Part shown: one piece after another, positions 9,991-15,356 of the stretch
Position numbering within the stretch: position 1 is the first letter of the stretch
Layout: each line of letters starts with the position of its first letter
NCBI GenBank assembly: GCA_025201865.1
Contig: MU602816.1
Span: forward strand, 1-15,356
DNA length: 15,356 nucleotides
Direction of reading: 5' to 3'
DNA from: Ramicandelaber brevisporus
Lineage: Eukaryota > Kickxellomycota > Ramicandelaberales > Ramicandelaberaceae
Translations under genes and position numbers: made by a program
The notes under the pieces: generated by a model
What the model was told of the DNA's origin: nothing
What the model saw: the letters and a program-made list of their open reading frames with translations, nothing else
The model's database searches: none

Positions 9991-10905
9991 TTAATACTGC
10001 TTCCATCGAGATTGATTGGAGCACATTTGCGATATCCTCTGTATCAAGTCACTCACAACCGACGAGGGCAGCATCTGAAGCACTTGTATCCTGCTCGATG
10101 CAGCAGAAATGTCCAGCGAAGATGTTGAGAATTGCTGAAGACGCAGCTTGGACGAATCAATGTGAGTAGACCGCGCAATGTGCTCTCTAATAAATGACAT
10201 CAAGTCCAGCTCGGGCGACACTTTGCGAGCAGCTCTGTACCATGTCATCGTCTCAGCAAGCGGGAGACTTATGTTCATTAATCCAACTCCCTCAATGTCT
10301 GCAGGCATTCTAAACGACCATGAGGCTTGGTTGTCGCCTACCGCCTCACCTTCCGCACAATGCTGGCACCACCACAGCAGTACATCGTTCATATCCTCGT
10401 TTGACGGCTCAAACAAGCGGATCGTTGCTGAGAATTCCTGTTCAATCAAGTCCAGTGCAACCGCGAGCAATTCGGCTGCTTTACAGCCCGTCTTGGCAGG
10501 GAACGCCGGCACACTCACTAGCATCAATGGATATCGTGCTGCAAGGCCAGTCAAATGGTCGCTATAATCTGCTTCTTCATCAGCTGATACTGGCGACTTT
10601 ACGAATAGTAGATTAAGCGGCTTGAGAGCTTTCCGAGCTGCTCGACTAGTGAACGTGGCTGTAATGAGCAATGAGTTGTTATTATCGCTATTGCTGATAC
10701 CAACGGCCGATGTGCTAACTGTATCAAGCTGGACAGATTCTTCGTCGCTGGACGACATGATAGCCAGTGTTTCTTGGAACTGCTTCCCAAGTCGATCGCA
10801 AAACACAGCGAGGCGATCAGCCGTGAGTCCAAACAAGGGCGACACTGTGAATGTTCTCCACTTTGAACCGCAGATGAGTGTGCTCACACCTTCGCTGATG
10901 CCCAT
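9991..10905 (-). CDS. CENP-L: Centromere protein L (CENP-L / Fta1 / Iml3 family)
   Basis: CENP-L pairs with CENP-N (Fta1-Mis15 in fission yeast, Iml3-Chl4 in budding yeast) in the constitutive centromere-associated network and links CENP-A nucleosomes to the kinetochore. I recognise it by pattern. KWRTFTVSPLFGLTADRLA at 15-33 matches the family opening, Trp then V-[ST]-P-L-[YF]. The C-terminal half keeps the family layout: a SWSFRMPAD strand near 195, ISLPLAETMTWYRAAR, then LDLMSFIREHIARSTHIDSS, SKLRLQQFSTSSLDIS and RIQVL. The 304-residue length suits the family. I prefer the start at 10905 (AAG ATG G, strong context) over an in-frame ATG at 11019, which adds 38 Asn/Gln/Lys-rich residues that look like translated leader. 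Residues 46-80 are a Ser/Asp/Asn-rich linker. The assignment rests on remote similarity. Confidence 0.7.
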   Translation of the reverse strand: MGISEGVSTLICGSKWRTFTVSPLFGLTADRLAVFCDRLGKQFQETLAIMSSSDEESVQLDTVSTSAVGISNSDNNNSLLITATFTSRAARKALKPLNLLFVKSPVSADEEADYSDHLTGLAARYPLMLVSVPAFPAKTGCKAAELLAVALDLIEQEFSATIRLFEPSNEDMNDVLLWWCQHCAEGEAVGDNQASWSFRMPADIEGVGLMNISLPLAETMTWYRAARKVSPELDLMSFIREHIARSTHIDSSKLRLQQFSTSSLDISAASSRIQVLQMLPSSVVSDLIQRISQMCSNQSRWKQY

Positions 10906-11087
10906 CTTTCGTCTGGAGGAAAGGGAGATTTGTCTATTTGTTTGTTTACTTTGTATATTTTTGTTGTTTTGTTTGTTGTTTTGCTGTTTTGATACTTTTG
11001 GAAAGATAGACGCATTCATCAGAATAAAAAGAGGTATAAAAGTGGATAGAGAGATTGGAGGAAGAGGAGAAGGAAGAGAAGTTTAAA
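10906..11087 (-). promoter_or_regulatory. Short spacer: CENP-L promoter and glycosyltransferase 3' end
   Basis: Only 182 bases separate the preferred CENP-L start from the stop of the upstream same-strand glycosyltransferase. The stretch 11021-11081 is purine-rich on the plus strand, giving the pyrimidine-rich sense strand seen before the other genes. The stretch 10930-10990 is T/G-rich on the plus strand, so A/C-rich on the sense strand, which suits an mRNA leader. Confidence 0.5.
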
Positions 11088-12452
11088 CTATACTTCGCCC
11101 ATTATTGCCAGACGATCAACTGTTGACAGCTCAAGCTTGGATACTTTAAGCAGTTCAGGTTTCCAATTCTCAATGGCCCAGTCATTGGACGCCGGAGTGT
11201 CTCGTCTCTTCACCACTAGAGGAGGCTCAATGCTGTATCCATTAATCAATTTCCGCTCATTCAGCGTCGCCAGAGCTGTATCCAATCTGCCCACAAATCC
11301 ACCACGTGTAACGCCTGTGCGTTTGTGGCTGGCAGGTGTACCGATATAGTACAACACTTTGTTCATTCCGTTTTTGGATATGCCGTAGGCAGTGGTGCAC
11401 ATTGGGAATCTGGCAACATGCAGATGCGGAGAGCCAATTGTGGGAGACGAGTCTTCAGCTTCAGCACAATGTCCAATCCAACGAATATCCCAATCTGCTG
11501 GTCCCTTTTCCGTAGTGGTCAAATGCTGATACTTAATGTCAAAGTCTGCATCAAAGTCTGCCTCCATGATTAAGACAGAGTTAACTTCTGGATCTTTCAG
11601 CATTGTTGCATACACTCTAAAATGACTCATCTGCCAAATCAAATGGTCATCCTCGAGTTCTTTATTAACTGTAGTATTAGTAGTGGTGGCATTACCAAGC
11701 TCATTATCATCAGTCTCATTGTCTTCTTCAATGTACTTTGGACCAGCATCGTTTGCAGCATCAACACCAGCCGGTGGCTCGCTCAGCTGAATAGCAGTTT
11801 CCCACATCTTCCGAGCCAACTCCACATCCATAAACGGCATAAACTCTGCATTAATCTGAAGCAACTGCAACTGCTTTCGCGCTCTAACAACAAATCTAGA
11901 CTCCTCCGGATGATACAGCACAACCACTTTATCATATCCAAGCTGGGCAATGGTCTTGTTGCCATATCCACTCACTGCAGGAACCTTGTACTCCAGCTGC
12001 AGCCGCTTTCGCTCTCGTTCATTCTCAGCCTCCTCATGCTGGATTCGACGCAGTTCAGCTGCTGCTCGCTCTGCTTCTTCGCTGACTTGACGATTGTGCT
12101 CTTTCTCCTTCTCCTCTTGGATGCGGCGCTGCTTTTCCTCGCGGATTTGTTTGAGATACTCATCGCCTAGTGATTGGGATGAGCCATTTGGTGATAACGA
12201 TGATGATGGATTGAGAAGAGGTCGCACAAGCAGTTCATAGGTTCCGATGAAACAGCCTAGCGATACGAAACAGAGTAACGCAATGAACCACACCGATAAC
12301 CGGCTACTGTTACTGCTGGACTTGCGCGGACGAAGCGGTGGAGATGCGCTATCGTCAGAGAGGACTTCATCTTCAGTCTTGAGATGGTACGAAGACGACC
12401 CTGCTGCTGCTGCTGTTGCTGCGACCTCTACGAGCGGCAAACTGTCTGGCAT
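11088..12452 (-). CDS. Family 25-like glycosyltransferase, type II membrane protein
   Basis: The 454-residue protein has a short cytosolic tail (1-52), one membrane segment (about 53-75), a charged Glu/Arg/Lys-rich coiled-coil stem (98-153) and a lumenal catalytic domain, the layout of a Golgi glycosyltransferase. The domain follows the GT25 pattern: YDKVVVLYHPEESR at 173-186 (first beta strand); HLIWQMSHFRVYATML near 270-285; SVLIMEADFDADFDI at 292-306, where the family usually has an E-D-D acidic triad; DWDIRWIGHC at 320-329; CTTAYGISKNGMNKVL at 352-367. Fungal GT25 proteins share the W-D-x-x-x-x-G-H-C stretch. The acceptor is unknown; bacterial relatives act on lipopolysaccharide and animal ones on collagen hydroxylysine. 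A disordered acidic/Asn insert with NxT sequons covers 225-265. The frame is open further upstream to a TTG, but the first ATG is at 12452. Confidence 0.78.
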   Translation of the reverse strand: MPDSLPLVEVAATAAAAGSSSYHLKTEDEVLSDDSASPPLRPRKSSSNSSRLSVWFIALLCFVSLGCFIGTYELLVRPLLNPSSSLSPNGSSQSLGDEYLKQIREEKQRRIQEEKEKEHNRQVSEEAERAAAELRRIQHEEAENERERKRLQLEYKVPAVSGYGNKTIAQLGYDKVVVLYHPEESRFVVRARKQLQLLQINAEFMPFMDVELARKMWETAIQLSEPPAGVDAANDAGPKYIEEDNETDDNELGNATTTNTTVNKELEDDHLIWQMSHFRVYATMLKDPEVNSVLIMEADFDADFDIKYQHLTTTEKGPADWDIRWIGHCAEAEDSSPTIGSPHLHVARFPMCTTAYGISKNGMNKVLYYIGTPASHKRTGVTRGGFVGRLDTALATLNERKLINGYSIEPPLVVKRRDTPASNDWAIENWKPELLKVSKLELSTVDRLAIMGEV

Positions 12453-12898
12453 CTTCGAAGCAGAGAAGAGTTGCAAAGAATGAAGCTTGTTGCAGCTGGG
12501 AAGCTTTTGCGACAAAAGGAAGGGGGAAGAGGGAAGGACTGGTGGTACGTGACCGATCGCAGGTCAAAGCCGACTGGGAACAACAACAACAAGAGCAACA
12601 AGAACAACAAAAACAGCAGCCACGAGAGCCGGCGATAACAATAGAGAGAGGGTGAATAAATTTAGCTGGCCAATCCAGGAACATCTCACAAACCAATGTG
12701 GCGCATCCTTGATGCAATACATGCAGGATCGTTAGACGCACATTAGGAGCCATCTTGCATCCAACATGTCACACCGCTCGGCTGTGCTGCCAAAGAGCGC
12801 TAAGTTTGATGTGCACGCCACTCTTTGCATGACAATTATACCTCAAATACTGTCGATTTCATTCCAAAAATTAAGTTTGCTCTTTTAGTGCATTTATA

Positions 12899-12915
12899 CC
12901 GTCAAGGCATGACGG
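12899..12915. repeat. Hairpin CCGTCA-AGGCA-TGACGG
   Basis: A perfect 6-base inverted repeat has a 5-base loop. Each arm contains a TGACG half-site of the CREB/ATF type. It could equally be a small palindromic factor site or chance. Confidence 0.3.
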
Positions 12916-13077
12916 CTCCGGCTCTATAGGCACAAGATTATTCAGAGCAGGACAAAGGTAAAAAATATAGAAAAGAACCCTTAGCTTGGAAAGCATCGTT
13001 TCAACAATAGTGCAATTCAGTTCATTATCAAGAGTCCGCTATTCAGAAAGTGTTTCTCGTTGCAACATACTTTGTCC

Positions 13078-13095
13078 CCTTGTTAATTGACAAGG
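13078..13095. repeat. Hairpin CCTTGT-TAATTG-ACAAGG
   Basis: A perfect 6-base inverted repeat has a 6-base AT-rich loop and no T-run after it. It lies about 250 bases upstream of the candidate cysteine-rich gene. Function is unknown. Confidence 0.3.
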
Positions 13096-13332
13096 AACAA
13101 GTGCTGTTTCTCGATTGCTCAATGACACCATCTCTTGGTAAACTATAGACTCATATCTCTCTGTATGCCCATTCTTTGTTTCCAGCGTCATGGATTTGAT
13201 ACTTGTACACACAAATTAGCAATGATCAGCACGTCTCATTTTCGTCTCATTTCGCTTCGTCTCCCACAATCCACTCACAGCCTGCACATCGCAATTAATA
13301 CACAAACAACAACAACACACGAATAAAATATT

Positions 13333-13458
13333 ATGTGCTGCACTCACTTCACCTGCGGACACACGTTCGAATCTGAACTTTGCAAGGAAAAGTGTTCAAA
13401 GACCCACTACAGCGATTGTGAGTGTCTTCTCCACATTACAAACCCCTTTGTTTATTAA
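13333..13458 (+). CDS. Candidate short cysteine/histidine-rich protein (41 residues, possibly spliced)
   Basis: The frame starts MCCTHFTCGHTFESELCKEK and continues with further Cys at 21, 29 and 31. It has seven Cys and three His in its first 31 residues, including the C-G-H tripeptide seen near the N-terminus of many small fungal cysteine-rich proteins, so zinc binding is plausible. Upstream sequence has the same architecture as GAPDH: a CT-rich stretch (13231-13285), then a CAA-rich leader (13301-13320), then the ATG. Read straight through, the frame ends at 13456-13458. A strong donor-like GTGAGT lies inside it at 13418. Splicing to 13534 would put a TGA directly after residue 28 in this frame, while it would open a longer frame in a different phase. 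The true structure is therefore unresolved, and the gene may not be real. Confidence 0.33.
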   Translation: MCCTHFTCGHTFESELCKEKCSKTHYSDCECLLHITNPFVY

Positions 13459-13534
13459 TACTGAAAAATGCGTGCGTGTGCGTGCGTGAGAGGTTTGTGT
13501 TTAATGTTTTGTGTTTTTCTTTTTTCTTAAACAG
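13418..13534 (+). other. Candidate 117-base spliceosomal intron
   Basis: The stretch begins GTGAGT and ends with a T-rich run followed by AAACAG, good fungal donor and acceptor signals. Removing it joins two frames open in phase 0: 13226-13417 upstream (no ATG) and 13535-13687 downstream, which begins DEYVLYQAVLSSGNNPSNN and ends at a TGA. If real, this is the only intron I can propose in the window, and its first coding exon must have another start upstream. Confidence 0.35.
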
Positions 13535-13687
13535 GATGAATATGTATTATATCAAGCTGTTCTCAGCAGTGGGAACAACCCATCAAACAATCCTAAGATT
13601 GTTAGTAGTGGCGCATCAGTGTGTGTATTGTCAATGGGCGAGTGGGGTGAGGGTGGTGGTAGTAGTAGTAGGAAAGGTTCTTTGTGA

Positions 13688-14394
13688 TTCACTTGCTTTA
13701 CTCCTCACGGTTAGCGAGAGTAGAGACTAATTTACCTCCCTTGTGTTGGCCTACTTCCAAAATAGTTCCTGCCTGCTACTCAACTACCAGATTCTCGTGC
13801 GAAGTCCCAGAACCCTCCTGATTGTATTGATTAATTGGAGTGGGAGAAGGGTACAACTTTGGCCCTGACGTGAGTGTATTACTAAAAAAAAAATGGGTTG
13901 ATTCACATTTTCAAGATACTGTTGTACTACAATCAGTCCTTTCGCAGATCGTTCGTGGTAGTGCTTGCTTGATTGACTGATTGTCTGCTTACATTCTTTC
14001 TTCTCTTACTTCTCTTGCTTGTTTACTTGCTTGCTTGCAAATCATACATAAAACAATCGAGCTGCAAACCTTGGATCTTTTCGCCAATCCTTTCATGATC
14101 TTTCATCGTCAATCACATTTCAAGATCTCGATATCTCTCAACCTATCTCGCTATCCATCTTTGCTCTTCAGCATCATCATCATCATCACCAACACCACCA
14201 CTATCACCACCCAACTTCACCTTCTCTAATCGACATTGTCGCTCTTCTTGTTAATCACCAACTCACCTCTTGGATCGCTGTGCGGCTGTTCTATACTTCT
14301 CGCTCTTTCTCTCTCACTCTCACTATCACTCACCCCATCACACTTCATCACTCTACCACACACTCTATCTCTTACTCGCTGTATCTCCATCCTC
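13688..14394 (+). promoter_or_regulatory. Promoter and long pyrimidine-rich leader of the CM1-motif gene
   Basis: No gene is convincing here. The first part (13688-13900) is unique sequence with an A-run at 13884-13893. From 13960 the plus strand turns pyrimidine-rich, with CTTG/CTTGC repeats at 13960-13975 and 14016-14040, a CAT/CAC run near 14172-14212, and a dense CT tract at 14291-14390. The CM1 frame itself is open back to 14230. In the same frame a 44-codon upstream reading frame (ATG 14095, stop 14227-14229) would precede the gene if transcription starts early. A further possible small intron (GTGAGT near 13870, TACTAA near 13880, TTTCAAG near 13915) is only suggestive. Confidence 0.5.
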
Positions 14395-15356
14395 ATGAAG
14401 CAGTTCCAACATCCTCGTTTCTACTCTTCTTCCATTGACATGGCTCCGATCTCTCTCAAAGATCGTGCTTCTTCTTCCGCTAGCGCCTGGAGCGATAACA
14501 ACCGTCATTGTCATCGCCTCGGTCTGGACGCCGACACTGCTATTCTCGTTGCTGCTGCCGCTGTTGCTGGCAGCCAGTATTCTTCTGATGACAACAACTT
14601 CTCCTCCTTCTCACTTCCCACCCGTCCTTCAATCTCATCATCCATCTCATCAACTTCTACCACATCCTCCTTCTCTCCTCGCATCGATACTTCTCTCTCT
14701 CATCGTGCCGTCCATCTGCGCCGCAAAACTGTTGCCGATATTCATCAAGACCCAATTAACAACAACACCACCACCGCTGCTGCTGCCACTGCTGCTGCTG
14801 CTACACCTAATACTACTACTACTACTGTTGTTGCCCGCAAGCAAGCTGACCACGCATCCAAGCTCGAACACGAGAACTTTGACCTGCGTCTGCGCGTCTT
14901 CCATCTTGAGCAAATTGTCAACAGCAATCGCTCTACCAACGGCATCCACGACTTGCTGACCAAGTGTGAGCAGTACCGTGCCGCTCTCCGCAAAGCCAAC
15001 AGCGAGATTCAGCGCCTCGGTGACGACAAGAAGGTTAAGACAAAGCAAATGGCTAGTATTGAACAAGAGCTGCAGGCAGCTGAAGACGAGCTGGCTCTCC
15101 TCCGTTCATTCCGCGAGGAGCACATCACAGCCGGTTGTGGCATCAAGGCAACCCCATCCCTCGCTGGTGCCTCTTCTGCTGTCGGCAAGAGTGCTCAAGA
15201 ATTGCAGCATTCTCGAGAAGAAATCAACGACTTGCGTCATTTGCTGGCCGAAGCGCATGCTGAGAATGCCCGTCTGAGACAGTGCGCTGCCGCTGCGGAG
15301 TCTTCTGCTGATGCTGACCGTCGCAAGATTTCCGAGCTGGAGGCATCTGTCGTCCG
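14395..15356 (+). CDS. CM1 (Cnn_1N)-motif coiled-coil protein, 3' part outside the window
   Basis: CM1 proteins (Mto1 and Pcp1 in fission yeast, centrosomin and CDK5RAP2 in animals) recruit and activate gamma-tubulin complexes at spindle poles and other microtubule-organising sites. The frame starts at ATG 14395 (alternative 14440) and stays open for 320 codons to the edge. Residues 1-150 are Ser/Thr/Ala-rich and probably disordered, with Ala and Thr runs at 127-142. KLEHENFDLRLRVFHLEQIV at 156-175 is the CM1 core, pattern E-N-F-x-L-[KR]-L-[KR]-[IV] then F-x-L-E. Phe162 matches the Phe essential for gamma-tubulin complex binding in CDK5RAP2. Coiled-coil heptads follow from about 176 to 242 and resume near 265 after a Gly/Ala/Ser-rich break. 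The leader is pyrimidine-rich. I cannot say which CM1 subfamily this is, because the C-terminal targeting domain is missing. Confidence 0.82.
   Translation, partial: MKQFQHPRFYSSSIDMAPISLKDRASSSASAWSDNNRHCHRLGLDADTAILVAAAAVAGSQYSSDDNNFSSFSLPTRPSISSSISSTSTTSSFSPRIDTSLSHRAVHLRRKTVADIHQDPINNNTTTAAAATAAAATPNTTTTTVVARKQADHASKLEHENFDLRLRVFHLEQIVNSNRSTNGIHDLLTKCEQYRAALRKANSEIQRLGDDKKVKTKQMASIEQELQAAEDELALLRSFREEHITAGCGIKATPSLAGASSAVGKSAQELQHSREEINDLRHLLAEAHAENARLRQCAAAAESSADADRRKISELEASVV

Larger units (their letters stand above)
12453..13332. other. Divergent intergenic region upstream of the glycosyltransferase; no firm gene
   Basis: The part nearest the glycosyltransferase is its promoter and leader. 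Plus-strand purines at 12514-12538 give the usual pyrimidine tract on the sense strand, and a CAA/CAG-like triplet run lies at 12580-12620. From 12660 to 13220 I see AT-neutral unique sequence with short open frames on both strands. A 40-codon plus-strand frame starts at 12766. One minus-strand frame meets only four stops between 13215 and 12640. None has splice or start signals good enough to call. A pyrimidine-rich plus-strand stretch at 13231-13285 then leads into the candidate gene at 13333. Confidence 0.5.

Noticed and set aside
9590-9994. 134-codon plus-strand frame rich in Arg, Glu and Lys
   Set aside because: It coincides with the GA-rich tract and so lacks stops for compositional reasons. 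Its residues are low-complexity, it overlaps the end of CENP-L, and it has no recognisable domain.
11035-11041. TATAAAA box on the plus strand
   Set aside because: The genes on both sides are on the minus strand, so its orientation does not fit a promoter for either, and no plus-strand gene follows.
12453-12515. 21-residue N-terminal extension of the glycosyltransferase
   Set aside because: The frame opening at 12515 is a TTG, not an ATG, and there is no ATG in frame before the upstream stop; the first ATG at 12452 is used.
12373-12753. 126-codon minus-strand frame starting MAPNVRL
   Set aside because: It has a good start context, but it becomes a Cys/Ser repeat from the triplet run and then overlaps the glycosyltransferase coding sequence out of frame. 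It may be an upstream reading frame in the leader at most.
13360-13380. GTTCGAATC, a tRNA T-loop-like string
   Set aside because: No flanking stem pairing, anticodon arm or acceptor stem could be found on either strand.
13586-13603. Seven-base hairpin AACAATC-CTAA-GATTGTT
   Set aside because: It is short, AT-rich and inside a possible exon, with no T-run; chance is likely.

Overview
The window looks like nuclear DNA of a fungus with a compact, intron-poor genome. Six long reading frames run without interruption. They include a Cdc24-type Rho exchange factor with the fungal order CDC24/CH-like, DH, PH and PB1, a fungal GAPDH, and a fungal-type family 25 glycosyltransferase. Upstream regions are short and pyrimidine-rich on the sense strand, and leaders carry CAA/CAG triplet runs. 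I suspect an early-diverging lineage rather than a typical ascomycete, but nothing in the sequence fixes the taxon.

Layout from left to right. Positions 1-290 hold a doubtful minus-strand tail of a gene that may be a relic paralogue of its neighbour. 291-2471 (-) is an unrecognised two-pass membrane protein. 3078-4400 (-) is an ethanolamine kinase. 4401-5200 is a promoter region shared with the divergent GAPDH gene (5201-6226, +). GAPDH converges on CDC24 (6562-9282, -). A 0.7 kb purine-rich spacer follows. Then come CENP-L (9991-10905, -) and, only 182 bases upstream of its preferred start, the end of a type II membrane glycosyltransferase of family 25 (11088-12452, -). The next 1.9 kb (12453-14394) is the sparsest part; it holds a candidate short cysteine-rich gene and a convincing candidate intron near 13333-13687. 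The window ends inside a plus-strand gene (14395 to the edge) whose protein carries a CM1 (Cnn_1N) motif, the gamma-tubulin-complex receptor signature, followed by coiled coil. That gene has no stop in the window.

The genes do not form a pathway or an operon. Three of them (Cdc24, CENP-L, CM1 protein) act in polarity, kinetochore or microtubule organisation, but I read the neighbourhood as chance. I found no mobile element, CRISPR array, tRNA or rRNA. The points most worth checking are the CENP-L assignment, the CM1 gene running off the edge, the altered acidic motif of the glycosyltransferase, the 13.2-13.7 kb candidate gene, the repeated promoter architecture, and a possible phospholipid-type UAS between the ethanolamine kinase and GAPDH genes.
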